Below are positions 9,895-22,849 of a stretch of DNA of 64,000 nt, in pieces. Where the stretch lies: positions 7,998,001-8,062,000 of the forward strand of contig JASJZH010000006.1 in NCBI GenBank assembly GCA_037178975.1, read 5' to 3'. This DNA is from Oscheius tipulae. Lineage: Eukaryota > Nematoda > Chromadorea > Rhabditida > Rhabditidae. The translations under genes and the position numbers were made by a program. Numbering within the stretch: position 1 is the first letter of the stretch; the number at the start of each line of letters is the position of its first letter. The notes under the pieces are model-generated. The model was given only the letters and a program-made list of their open reading frames with translations. It was not told the origin of the DNA and ran no database searches.

Positions 9895-12800
9895 CTGGAA
9901 AAGAAGATTGGTGAGACTCTCGAGAGAAAGAGAAGAAAAACTGTAATTTGAGAGTCTGTCGGCGTCAGGATAGAGGTGTAAGTAATCTCGGCAGAGGCGC
10001 CAGCAATCATGCAATTTGAGAAATCAACGGCGCCCCATGCCTAAATTGTCTTAGCAAACAATCTCTACCGTAATAACGAGCCAGCTGCCAATCCGCACAG
10101 GGAATATATGAATCGGGCTGCTAATTTTACAGAAATCGTATGGATGGGCTCCCCATTAAACGAATAGAAAAGACTCGAAACTGATTACTATCCAGCCCTT
10201 TATCAAACAAGATCAAACAAGCAACCTTTGGTATCCTTTATGTTAAAGCTTTGAACTTAAGTTAGTCTACGTCGAAAGTAAGCAACCGAGGGGAACGTCT
10301 GGCCTATGAGCAAAAGTCGTAATTTCTTCTACGGCAATTATTGCAAATTAAGAGTCTCGCTCCCAGAAGAGTCATAACTGCTCAAACTACTTAGTTGGAA
10401 AATTGCCCTAAGCAGGAAGACGCATGTCTTAACAAGGGTGATAAACTTCTCGTGGTCCATGAGCCTAGCGCTAGATCAAAGGGAAATTGACCGTGGGATA
10501 ATGGTCAGATCATATGCGGAATGTTCTGGCGTACAAGGTCGAGAGAAACATAGAAGGAGATGAAGTAACAATAAGGTGTGAATCAGTTTGGGAATTTTGC
10601 GTTAAGAGATTGCGATGAGTGGAGAATGAGGTGGCATGGCGTGCGCTTTCCCCAGGCCCCGCCTCTTCCACAACACTCTCTCCCTAGGCAAATACGGTAG
10701 GATTCTGCCGGACCGGCTGACCCAAAATTACGACATAATTAGCAGTGATTGATAGTATCGTATCACCTGCTTCTTGGCCATTTCATAGCTTTCAATTAGG
10801 GAACAGTTATGATGATCCTGGAACAAGATGCTTCAATGTTTTCCTTATTATTCCTCTGGAGAGCTAAAAAAGATCTGAACGATTGTTATTCGCAATTGTC
10901 GTAAAGATATGAGTACAGTTCCGTTTCCTTGCCTCCCAAGAACTACAGTAAGCCCCTGGAAGTTGAATCGCGTTAATTGGCCAACAATTTCTCCATTAAG
11001 GGCTCCCAAGTAATTATGTTCTGTTTACGTTTAGAAGACTTTTGATTAAAGTCAGCTCCACCAATCTGCCTACTCAATTTGGCAAAGGAACCACAAACTG
11101 GGTGATTTCCCAACGAGATTGTTCTATTGTCGCTCAAAGGCGGAAAGAGATTATTAGGTTAGACACTGTATGAGTAGCGCTTCCCAAAGGCGTGCCCCTT
11201 TCTTTGACGAGGTATGAGCCCTCCGCCTCGGTGTCGAGACCCAGCTGATTGACAAGCGCTAATTTTGACGAATCAGCCAGCGCTGAAAGTTGGTGTTGGC
11301 GAAATACAGTTGGCCTGATAGGACCTCCGCGTAGCGTAATTTATATGGCGCCGCCCAGGAGTCGTTAGAGGACCATTTGAACGACTAGATTGTTGCTAAT
11401 AGAGACTAGGAGCAACTGATATGTTTGCATCTTTTCTGACGCCCCAATTTCCGGCTTTCAACAGGAAATGGACGTTTTATCTTTGAAAACAAAGCGACCG
11501 CAGTATGTGTGTGTGAAATAGATGAGCCCATTAACATATCCAATCTCAGCAATTCCGGTAGCCAGAGAGGGAGCCGCTTAGCAACATTAGCATATTACCC
11601 AATTAGGCTCTTTTTGGGGGAACAGTTCGGGGGGATTAGGTCTGTAGTGATACATGGAAAAGGACCACCCAATGTATCTTGTTCTTTTACGATGTAACTA
11701 CGACCTGAAGCTGGGCCAATAGACCACGACAGTTGCGCACTTTAAGAGGAGCCTGGAATGAATTATGGCGAATTAAGTGCGCCTCGTTAGGAGACAAGAT
11801 CAATTGTCTTCAGGAAATGAAGAAAGTCCCTATTAGCTGCTTTGATTGAACGAAGAACTTCCTGTGGGCAGTGTAACGAGTAAACCAAAACACTTTAGAT
11901 GACATCATATAGGTCAAGACTTGAGCCTAGACACTCAGGCCTACAGTATCCGGCCCGAGTTCTGATTTTTACAGCTGGAGCATTTCCTATGCTCATTTGC
12001 CCATCAAACGAATTTCGCAGCGAATTAATCGCTGAGTGATGCTGTAGATGTGACACCCGCCAGCATTAAACAAACTTTAAACTGAATCTGATCAATTGGC
12101 TCGTTGTCTGTACATCGCAAAACAATTTGCGATCAAGATACATTTGTCATGAGAGTGCCCCCGAGGCCGTGGACAATTGAAATCTAAGAAAAATAAGATA
12201 ACAGCTGGTTATCTAACATGCCCACGGGTCGGGAGGGGCTCCCATGAGCAAGAAGAATCCATCGGCTACCTGCCCTGCTTATCTGATGGCCAAAAGACAG
12301 AGTTTGTGTCACCAGAATGATGATAGGCGAGCTGCTAATTAGCCAACAGCATGAGAAGCGGAACAATTATATCATAATGAGTCAGTTGACCATGGATACT
12401 GGACCTAAGAAGTGACAGAAGAAGATAGCAAACACGTCTTCTTTTGACTTAGAATGCCTGATGTTCTATTCTGAAATTAATATTTTCTGGAAAGAGGATG
12501 AAAACAATCGAACTTTTTTGAATCTAATGATGATCCAAACACCAAGATCTTGTGGAAAACAATTTGTAGTGAATGTCAAAGTCTTTTTCTATTGAAATAA
12601 CACAAGTTCACTGAACGTTTTACCTGTATCGTTTCCACGGCACTTAACAGTCTCAGTTGAGCAAGCAACTTCTTAGAGAGTGAGAACAATAGAAAGTTCA
12701 GCAGAAGAAACATCTTCTTTAGGTCTCGTCAAGTTTTTTCTTTGCACTAGCGGAGCAACTTGGTTCTCCCAATTTCTTTTGTAATTGATAACTATACTAT

Positions 12801-13512
12801 CAGTTGCTCCAAGTGGTCGATGGGCTCTCAGAGAGTTCCCAACTTGTTTCTGTATACTGCTTTAAACTCTACACTGCGCACACTTTTGTAGAAACTAATT
12901 CAGTTTGAAAGGTTTAAAGCTCTCTTCCTTTAGATCTATAAAGAAAGCACTGCACCTCATCTCTAAAAGATGCTCTCGGTCGTTCTTGAAGTTCAAAGTG
13001 TTGAAATAATGATCTTTCCTACACATGTCACCTGTTTTCAGATCTTCGCAACTGCCGACCGCCAATAAATCAGCCCCACAAATGATTTGTTTAGACTAGA
13101 CTCTTGTATTTTCTTCATGTCACAAGACTTGTTCACTTCTTGTTTCTTTCGGCCGGAAACGCACTCAACCTGCCCCTTCCCCAGCCAATGAACAATTAAT
13201 AAATGAGCCAGCCGCTGGTGTCAGTTGTGATATTTCTTCGGGTCTAATGGTGAGCGCTAATTGCTCGCCGCTAAACTAACACAAGTGAACAACTGTCGTG
13301 CTGATAACAACCCGACAATGTATCATAGGTTCGCCGGGCAGCCGGGAGACGAGGGATGAAGGGTGAATTCGACAGAATATTCTTTTTATTGAGAACCATC
13401 TTGATATAGAAATGTGATAAAAGAAGCCACCCATTGTAAGCAGTATAAGCCGAGGGCTAGACCAATATAGAGGGGACAGTTCCGTAGAGGATAAGATCAC
13501 TTGAAGTGTATT
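9895..13512. other. Long non-coding stretch between homeobox and GPCR genes
   Basis: About 3.6 kb with no supportable exon. It lies 5' of the homeobox gene and 3' of the GPCR. Clustered AATTA/TAATT-type and GACAA-type words are visible, as expected for developmental enhancers, but I cannot separate them from chance by eye. Confidence 0.4.
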
Positions 13513-16500
13513 TTAGAGAAACGCAACATCTTCGTCGTCGCTGGTGTCGACGTCAGTCGGATGCTGTTTTGGCAGTAGAACTTCACGGTCGCAGAGATCT
13601 TCGATATCACTTTCAGAGTCGGCAGAGGAAGTAGTGCTGAAACCAAAAAGTTTTCCAAAGCCTCTAAATGGCTGTGATACTGGACATCCGTGAGCATAGA
13701 CCAAATTTGGCTTGTTTCCTTTTTTTTAAGGTTCGCATCCTTAGTTGAACTTTTTAAGTGTTCATTTTTGCCCTAGATCGAGGAGTTAGTACGACGAAGT
13801 TAATTACATGATTTTGTTTTTCCAATCATGTTTTCTCATTCTTCAACTGAGTCCAACAATACGTCAAGTTGGACAACCATGTCTATGCAAAGATTGTGAG
13901 GTCTGTCGAAGTGCTCTCTAGCTCTTTCACCTGTATTTGTATCTATCTTTTCCAAAAACGAGATTCCCGCATCCATCACCCTAAAGTCTAAAGCTCTGTT
14001 TTGTTGTCATATTATGGTCCTGTCTATTCTTTTTATTACTTTCAATGCTACTGCCAGAGCGACGCATCTCGCTTGATGTTGGGCCGTACATCGTGGAAGT
14101 GTCAAAACATGGAACCTACTCGGATCTGATGAACGAAGTAGACGATTGAACCAGTTGATAAGCAACATTGAGCAAAGGATTTGATTCTAGAGCAGTCATT
14201 GAGCAGTATCGTCGCTTCATCGAATCGTTGACTCTTTCCATTCCGATGACCTGCATAGTACTGGAAGTAATCATTCCACTGAAAATAGAATGACATTTGT
14301 CAGCTCTGAAGTCTAGGTACATTTGTCCCTCTTCAGAAGTGATTCTGTTCCTTGAAAGCGACAAAGAGTTGTTGATATTGAGACTGGTGCGGCTAACGAA
14401 CTGCAATGACTAAACTTGTTAGAGTACATGCTACATTTCTCTGTTCACCTTAACTAGATGATTCATGAAGGCTGATCTTTCCCTCACTGGCATCTTATTC
14501 ACAGAACATTCTTCTTCAGCCACACTGGTAGATAGGAATGTATCTGCAAACATGTGATCTCGCCTTCGACAATACAAAAGTTAAACATTGTTTTTCACGA
14601 ATAGCAAAGGAAACATACCGGCCTCGTCGGCAATAGTATTGAGCATTGGTCGAATCTCGAGAGACTCGACACCCGTTGAAATCGTACGCGTAACTTCCTC
14701 CCGATTGTGTAGGACAGTGGAAGATGATCTGAGACGAAATACATTGGAATATTAAAGTGCTTGCGCTCTCTAAAGTGAAGGTCTCATAGGTCTAATGAGT
14801 TGCTCATCTGGTTTGCTATCTCCCGTTTGGTATTTTTGTTCGTTCTGGCCTACAATCCTGCAAGATATAGACAATCAGAAAAACTAGACTCTCTGTCCAA
14901 ATCCTGTTGTCCATTATGTTGCTACACATTCAAAATGTTAACTACTGCAAACAGTTGTTGTCTGTCGGTTCAAAATCTTTGCTCGAATATGTTCATTTTG
15001 TCAAGCAGATACGGAATACATGAAGTACAAATAGAACTCACTTGATATAGGCAGTAGAAAACAAAGGAGATGTCTCACTGTATGAGACACTGATCTTCTG
15101 GGTATCATCTCTGAAATAACTTGTTTCCCAGGAATGTATTCAAAGTTTCTCACGTTCTCTTTTTCACACTGGTAACCGTCCTCGAGTCCATTCTCATAAT
15201 AGGCCTAGGTTTACACGTGATCCTGGCATAGACTTCCTCTATGGCCATTCTAAACTACGTGTAAAGACGCTTTTTCCCAAACTAACTTTAGCTGTGCCCG
15301 CATTTCTTTGTTGAATGTGAAGTAGATAATGGGATTGATCATTTGGGTGAAAGAGTAGCAAAAACTATTGAAGATGATGGCGGCTGTTGAGCTGAAGTAC
15401 CGCGTGTAGTAGGAAACGTAGTAAACTGTCATGTAGGCGTAGAAGATTAACGCGACAGCAGTAATCTAGTAGTTTTGTTGGAAGTATTCGAAAAACAGTG
15501 TTACTTGAAGAAGGATTCTCTGCTGCTGTCTGTTGGCTCGTCTGGCAGCCATCTCCCTGACATCGGTCGAGATCTGTTTCGTTCCCATTTTCATGGACAT
15601 TTCCAAAAGCATTGTACTTGCCCTAAAAAGGCGGATCTTGTATTGAAAGCGATCCATCACATGCTACTCTTAAGCGCTAGGTTAGAGTGAACTGAGGATG
15701 GACAATCCGTGGATTTTCTGAGAATCTTTTTTGCCTTTTCAAATGTCAACGGACTGTGTTAAAAAAAGAATTGACATGCACATGCGAAAAACTAAAAAGA
15801 GCAGTAGCCCAGAAAAAATAAAGTATGACATCTACATGCAACTAATCAAAACTCATGGCTAACACTATTCTAGACGGTGAGGAGATCGTGGAGTGAAACC
15901 TAAAAGCTCTTTACGATATCACAGGCCGCATTTCTGTTTTGGCAGCCAGATCTATAGATTAAGGAAGAGCCCGTGCTTTGTTAGGTGAAAGTTTCGCGAT
16001 AGACTGCCAAAACCCGTGAGATCAGTAGTCGCTTTCCGAAATCAAAAAGCCATGCACATTTTCCGGCTCTCATTGTTCACCTTTTTGCCTGCTGCAGTAT
16101 CCGGAAGGACTGTATCAGCCGGCTACAAGAAATCCAGCTAAAAACCCCAAAAGGAAAAAGTAGAAAAGAGGAATTCGTATATCTTTTAAACATGCCAAAA
16201 TGCAAAAAGGCTGATTGAAAAGTGTGTGTGAATTATAAATATTGTGAGAAGGAAAAAGTAAACAGACCTCTGCCATTGGGATCGTGGCATCTTGATGGAA
16301 CTGCTTGTCTCCGAGCCATTCTTGCCGCTCTTCTGCGACCCATGTCTAAAAACAAAGCACTGCACTCCGTGCACAAAAAGACACACAAAATGTTTGGTTT
16401 TATTCGATAACGTGCTCCTTTTCAACTTCTTGGATACAACATCTAAAACTTACTGTCTCAAGGCCACCTTCCGCTTGTGTCTCTTGTACAGCTGGTATAG

Positions 16501-17331
16501 GGTGATCGGATTGCTGATTGTCAATACGACAATGGTGATGATCTCGACCGGAGTATAAACCAGCACGTAGTAATTAAATGTGCTCGCGTCTAAATAAGCC
16601 CCTCTTCAAATTAGTCCAATTTGCAGGCATGCGTAGTCTCTCTTCCTGTGTGCAAAGAAACCCAACCTGTTTCCTTATAGCCGAAGCTGTAGTAGTCGTG
16701 GCTCTCGAGAGGACGAATCATACAGCAGACTTTGCTGTAGAAGAAGGCTACATTTGTAGACAGAAAGATCATCCAACAGGCTAGCCTAATTCAGCATTTT
16801 TGTCACAGAAGTAATGCTTTCTAACGTGTATTTCCGAATCCTCGGAATCGTCACAATTGTGTTGTATTTTCCATAGAGCCCGATTGCTATCAATCGATCT
16901 ATACAAATCGCAGCCATGTGCCTAAAAACCTCTTCGTGTAGTATAGGAGAACCACTCTTACGTCAGAGTGATAGCCCATGCTGTCCAGTCGATGATGTTG
17001 AAGATTCTGATACCCAGCTCAGGAATGTGTAACCTTCTTAAGATTATGGGAGGATAAAAGTAGCAGGTTGTTACTATCCCATGCAAGACGTCGGCTATAG
17101 CCAGGCTGAGCATTAGAATGAAACTGGAATAGAATGTGTTTCGCTTTAATGTCCTTTTTACCTCGCCCGATGTAAATATTTGTTCCTAAGCAGGACCACA
17201 ATGATGCAAAGGTTGCCGAGAATGGCAAAAACGCCGAGGGATTGGAGTGGGATGAACACCAATATGTCCTGGAGAGATGGACTAGGTGGTTCTGGATCAT
17301 CTGTACCCGTTGATACTGTGGATGTCTCCAT
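13513..17331 (-). CDS. Class A (rhodopsin-like) GPCR with long cytoplasmic tail
   Basis: A chain of short exons encodes a short Thr/Pro-rich N-terminus and then seven membrane spans. TM1 has GNLCIIVVLLRN (the GN motif). TM2 has LSLAIADVLHG (the LAxxD motif). The end of TM3 is CIDRLIAIGLYG, a variant of DRY. TM7 is NPIIYFTFNKEM, the NPxxY motif with helix 8 following. The third loop carries a basic, Ser-rich exon near 16270-16350. After TM7 several exons (about 15220-15190, 15115-15045, 14728-14632, 14545-14453, 14404-14100) add a Ser/Thr-rich tail. An acidic last exon ends DDEDVAFL at 13513. The ligand cannot be told: it resembles nematode orphan or peptide receptors. Start at METSTVS is the first in-frame Met before TM1. 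Joining of the last two exons is uncertain because the phases I tried did not match. Confidence 0.8.
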
Positions 17332-20300
17332 CTAAACTCAAGAGATGGTATTGTAAAATTGTCTAAGAAAGAACAAGAAGGTGGGATAGCTGAGAAAATA
17401 GTGACTGGACATTTTTGTGCCAAACTTTGCGTTCTGATTGAAAGGAAAGAAAAATGCCGTTTAAATAGAAAGCCGTTGTTCTTCCGGATACAAATTTCAA
17501 TTAGAAAAAGAGAATTGGATTCTAAAGCCGGATATTACAGTAATTGCCGGTTTCTTCCAACAAAAAATTCTCTTGAATAAAGATTCTCCAAGTGTTGCGA
17601 TATCACTTTTTTGCAGCATTAACTGAGAGATGGCAGTGCACCGGAACTGAATTATCCTCACGGCAAATGAAGTTTAATACGACACACGGGAATCTCATCT
17701 CTTCTTTTTTGCCTACTCTACCTCCGAAACGTCTTCTTCTGCCCCTAACGGAATTTCCAGCTTGCGGCGAGCGCGGTCCCAAAAATGGAGTATGAGATGC
17801 GTTGGACTTTTTGGAATATGTAATGGGAATTCAACGACTGGAGAAAGAGAGTTACTCATGTCGCGCAAGGGGTGCAGAATGTGTGGGCAGGTAACTACAA
17901 AGATGAAGAAGGGGCGGAGAGAAAAGAGAGAGGGAGTGAAGAAGAAAAAAAAAGTTAGGAACAAGTAGAGTCAACGAAGTGTTGATTGTTGCAAAAAGTT
18001 GTGAGTTGAATTCGGAGGCGAAACGAAGAAAAGGGCCGAGTGAGAGCGGTCAGTCTAATGAGGAAATGCCGGAAGATTGGCTCTCGAGAACAAACTGACC
18101 TCAAAACTAATTTCAACTCTAATATGCAACAAATATGACAACTTTTCCGCTAAACAATTTGTCAAAACGAGTGAGCACGCGATTGTTTCCGAAAATATGA
18201 AGGTAATTAGCAGGTCTGGGAAACTGACCTGCAGACCAACTACAATTTTCAAACTAGATGACTAAGAACAATTAAAAAGAGCTGTCAACTTTGGAACCAC
18301 GGGACAGCCGGAGCTTCATGCGGCTCCTCACACAAATTGCAGCCTTCGCAAACAGATTCTGGCGCTAATTGAGTTGCTATTAAATTGTAAGATGAATGTC
18401 TCCTCTAGACAAAAAGAAAGAGACGAATGAGGCGAGTGCCTCTATCAAATTGGTGAGACACGGGCTCAGATTGGCAGGTTACGGCCAGGGCCCGCAACAA
18501 GGCATTTTATGAATATCTAATAGCCGCAGAAGGCCTCTGTCTATCCTGGATCGGTTTCCGCACGTCACCTCTACCGAAAAGTTTGGGGTTAATGATAGAA
18601 GGACAAACACAAACTCGTGACCATTTACCCCCGTGGAAAAGTTATATATATATGTGGCTGCAGCAGTCTTTTGACTACTTTGTTCAAATTGGATGTGCGA
18701 AGGAGGGACGAGCCAGGTGTTGGCTGTTCCCGAATGTCTTTGAACTTTTTTTTACTGTTCCAAATGGATTTCCGCTTCAATTTCATTACGAACTGGAACA
18801 AAGAAGGACAGAGAGCCGATAATGGAATAAAGAAAGAATTGAGTTGAAATCAAGGAAAATTGTTCTTTAGGCCGGCCTGCCTCTCTCCGACTCCCTCCAA
18901 TCCTATGTATCAAAGAGCTAATAGATGAACGGCCGAAAACCTCGATCTCTCGTTGTTGTCGTCAGAGAGCCGGGAGAACAAAACGGAGAAAATGATGCGC
19001 AATTTGGTTTTGCGGTCTTCAAATCAGTTTAGAACGGGCACCAACATAAGATAGGCGCCATCTAACCCAATCATGCAATGTAGACTCATTTTTTCGGGAG
19101 AAGGCTATAGTCACCTCCATAACGCATCCTTTTTGGTCTAATAGTAACATCAGTAGAGGCAAGGCTGTTGTTGTGTCGACATTCCGATTTCTGGGCACTA
19201 GACACGATCACTTAGTGAATTTTTAACTGCTAAACAGCTGCAAGTCTTTTAAAGTTCAAAAGAGGCACGAGGGGCAGGAGAGAAAAGCAAAGAACTGAAG
19301 TCAATTGAACGGCTAGGAGAACCATGTTAACGTAACTAGGCTCTCCCTGCCACTACAGGCGACTGGGACTGGCGACTGATGTGAACCTGACATTGTCAAT
19401 TTTAGGGTGCTTCCGAAGACGGATATAATTGAAAACTGATAGTTAAACTTCAAAAAAGTTAGTCAAAAATGGATCTAAAAATGAAACCACCGATGTTTCT
19501 TGGGTCAGTCAAATGACACGAGCTTCTATTTTTGTGTTGTACCACAATTCGCTTCCAATCAAGCTTAAGACTTTTTAGCTGAGCGAACGCTCCATGTAAG
19601 TTTACTGTTAGTTAAGTTTTTAATTATAAGTTTGTGTTTTAGGCGCCAACAACCAACTGTTGTTTATATCCACATTTCTTCACTTGGAACAGGTGCAGGT
19701 TTTAAACAGCCCAACTCTCAAGTGACATAGATAGTGAAACGTTCTTAAAGTTTAGAAAAATGCAAAAGACACCCATCCCACTTAGTACTCAAACAGCGTT
19801 AAGCTCTGCACAGAGAAGGTTCCTTGTATGATGACAAAACGAACAAACAAGCTCTCTCTGAAAATGGCAAAAGTTTTAGAATGTTCATCTCGCTTCACTA
19901 CGCATTAAAGACGTAGCGAAGCATCGAAACGAAGCCATAATTAACCGTACTTTTTCTCACTCTGAAAGTCAGCTCAAGTGCGAAAAGAAGTGACTCTTCG
20001 TGGCTGGGAGATTAGAAACTGAGAGGAGTCAGAGGCGTGATATTACGAGCAAAAGACAGAATGTGGTAGTAAAAGCGGAACGCCTTGTTGTTTTCTTTCG
20101 CGTATCTTTCGCACTAGGGGCGACTTGTCGAAAACTCAGCCAGGAAGGAAATGATTTTCTAGATGAATGCTGACAAGAAAAACAATATGCTTTAATTTGC
20201 GGCGCATGTCTTTCTTCCAGACTGGGATATAGCAACAAAAATGCAGTTTGCCAAAAAGTCTAAAATGCAAAGAGACTTGGGGATGGGGGTCACGTGCTGT

Positions 20301-21836
20301 TTGAAGTTCTCTTCACTGCTATTCTACATACCTAGTGATTGCAAACACATGGGCACAAAGCAGAGGCCCCCGGATTTTGAGGTCATCCGAAGTGGTTCCT
20401 GCGCTGCTGCCTTTTCCATTTTTCTTTTTTCCCCCCTCTAAGCTAGCTCAGCGATTTTAAATGAGCGGCTCACGCTAAATGAACTGTGCGCGGCGATAAG
20501 CCGCCTCCCAAAAAGTTCCTTTTGGCAGAATCTGTTCAAAATGAAGATTTTAAAGGGGCCACCAATTGACGACAATTAACGGAAAATTAACGGCCGAAGG
20601 TCGTCGAGATACACCCGTTTAAATGCTGCTTCTGAGAAATATGATAGCTGAAGCACCCATTCGCTTCGAAAGGATGCCCATTTCCGGTTGCCAATTGGGA
20701 AAGGCCAGGGTCGGACTGTTGTTTACTCAAAAATGCGAACAACCTACAACTGTGATCATGCTGCGAGAAGACGATCTCTCTAAACCAACAGGGGGCGCGT
20801 GCTGTTTTGAGAAACGATCTCTCAAAATGAAACATAGATTCTACCCACTGCCATGGGCACGTCGAAATTGTAGCTAATTTGCCAAAAGGGACGAAAAATG
20901 ACCATCTGAGCACAAGAGAGTAGGCCCTGTCTCTTTATAGCGAAAAGAAAAGAGGGCATAAGCGAATTTTTTCAAGATCACTGAGTCTTTGTCTGAGTAG
21001 AGAGGAACCATAAGAAGCTGAGAGAGCTGGCTGTTGTGATTTCCTTCCGCTTCTCTCTCTAATGACACAAATCATATAGGCAGGAAAGCAGTAATTTGTG
21101 AAGAAATCCTATCTCGAGCCAGTCCTTATCCTGCTCCTAACACCTATATTTACTTAAACGAGAACAGAATTTTTTTGTGGTGTGGATGTCTGAAGCCGTG
21201 TGGGACTGCCTCTGGAAAACAATCTGAGCCTTGTATTTCACGCCAGGCGTTGAAGCTTTGGGAAGAAATCAGACAAGCGGAATAATCACCTTATGAAGAG
21301 AGAGAGAGAGGGAGAGAGAAAGAGATTGAAGACTGAGCGTCCTCTCTATTTTTTGAGCTCCAAAGAAGTCGTTCCTTTGTCTTGACGAGAAAAAAAGTGG
21401 ACACAAAGTCGTTTTGTGAGCTGGGTGTGTGCACTTAATGGCGTTGGTCACCGCTGGGGGAAGGGTAATTTGCTCAAGAAGATGCAACGAGAGACTCGGA
21501 GTCTGAAACCACGACGGACTCCATTTTCGGGTTGGGCCTCCTTTATCCATATAGCCGTCCCTGGGGAAGGCCGTCTTTCAACCCAGAACTCCAAACAAAA
21601 GCGAGCGGGCACAGAGCGGCAACATTTTTGGCTCAGAGCTCCATAAGAAAAACAGCGATAACAGAATGGGCTTGCCGAGGCGAGGATGGATGAAATTCTT
21701 GGCATGTCAGAACGCCCAAGGCCCCAAACATCGGTTTATTCCTCACTTTCGAACATTGAGCAAGAATTTCCAAGAGAAGAGTCTAGAAGGGGAAGCTAGA
21801 GGAAGATACATCAGAAGAGAAATGACAGGAGGAAAG
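17332..21836. other. Intergenic, no gene seen
   Basis: About 4.5 kb. Frames such as 18583-18847 plus and 20029-20441 are short and unsupported. A purine-rich (GA)n tract lies at about 21294-21326. The right part (about 21300-21836) lies downstream of dim-1 and probably includes its 3' untranslated region. Pyrimidine/purine strand asymmetry is visible, but no RNA gene could be folded by eye. Confidence 0.4.
21294..21326. repeat. (GA)n simple repeat
   Basis: An imperfect GAGAGAG run with a few interruptions. It is polypurine on the plus strand. Confidence 0.8.
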
Positions 21837-22842
21837 TTAGTCAAAGACGAGGTTCAGAGACTGCTGGTTCTGTCCTTCGGAATTCTTTACAACACACTTG
21901 TACTTGGCCTCATCCTCCTTCTGCGGGCCGGTGATCTCCAACAAGAACTGGAAGCCGTCCTTGTCCTTGTCGTCCTTCTTCACGACGGCCTTCACACGGT
22001 CAGTGTACTTTACCGGCTTGTCATCCTGAAAACAAGTATGGATAGACAGACTATACAAATGGCCAAATTTGATTTGCACTCAGTGATCGTTCTTCTACCC
22101 GTAATATGAGGTGAATCGTTTCTCTCTCGTAAACGAATTCCAACCACAGCTTTTTGGAGGGAAGATAGACTCACTTTGAACCACTCTGCCTTCATTTCCA
22201 AGTGAGATTTGGCTCGAACTTTGATTACAATAATATTTCCATTGTCTCTCTGTACAATATGGGGCTTATCGTGGAAGTCAGGAGCATCTGAAACTTCCTT
22301 TTTTAAGCAAGAGTTCGAACAAAACCCACTTCCAGCGGTTACAGTGAAGGAGGCACTGTTCTCTCCGTCAGCATTGGAAAAAATAACTTTGTAGTCTCCG
22401 GCGAGCTCCTTCTCAAAGTCCTGCAAGAGTACAGCGTAGTTATGAGCAGTCTTTTTTGATGATGGAAAGTCTGTGAAGCCGGCAGCGTTTGTGAAGCCGG
22501 CAGCGTTTTTACCACCTGACGCGACCCCGTTGTTCAGATTTATTTTGAAGTTCTAAACAGGCTGCCATGCCATTTTGTTTATCATGGCCTAAGTTTTTTT
22601 TTTCAGAGCTACCACATAAGAAATATTTTAAAAACTACCTTGATCTCGCAGGTGAGCTGGGTTCTGTTGCCTCCGACGTCAGAGTGAGAAAACGCGACAT
22701 TCTCAGACTGCTCCATCTCCTTTTCTCCAAACATCCATCGGCTCTTGGTGACATCAATACCAGTAACAGTGACCTCGAGGTAGACGTTTCCATTTTCAGT
22801 GGAACGGATTTTGGGCTCTCCGTAGATTGCTGGAGGGGCCAT
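21837..22842 (-). CDS. dim-1: Disorganized muscle protein 1-like Ig-domain protein
   Basis: Exons read from MAPPAIYGEPKIRS at 22842 to a C-terminus EGQNQQSLNLVFD at 21837. They encode I-set immunoglobulin segments with the expected W (AEWFK), D-x-A/G-x-Y-x-C (EDEAKYKCVV; AGDYKVIFSNADGENSASF) and strand patterns. Sections such as AGNAPDFHDKPHIVQ, AKSHLEMKAEWFK and DRVKAVVKKDDKDKDGF match nematode DIM-1, a dense-body-associated body-wall muscle protein that helps stabilise thin filaments. Length (roughly 250 residues) fits the short isoform; a longer isoform with another Ig domain could have upstream exons. Introns lie near 22010-22030, 22140-22170, 22290-22330 and in 22428-22638. The Met start follows a TTTGCAG acceptor. 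An 18-nt tandem duplication lies in one intron. Confidence 0.85.
22473..22508. repeat. 18-nt perfect tandem duplication in dim-1 intron
   Basis: GTGAAGCCGGCAGCGTTT occurs twice in immediate succession. It is GC-richer than the surrounding intron and probably a recent slippage event. Confidence 0.9.
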
Positions 22843-22849
22843 GCTGCAA

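Noticed and set aside
12600-13100. Possible RNA gene in AT-rich sequence with short inverted words
   Set aside because: No stable long stem or conserved boxes could be found by eye.
21666-22109. Plus-strand frame of 147 residues
   Set aside because: Lies antisense to dim-1, whose Ig-domain text on the minus strand is unambiguous.
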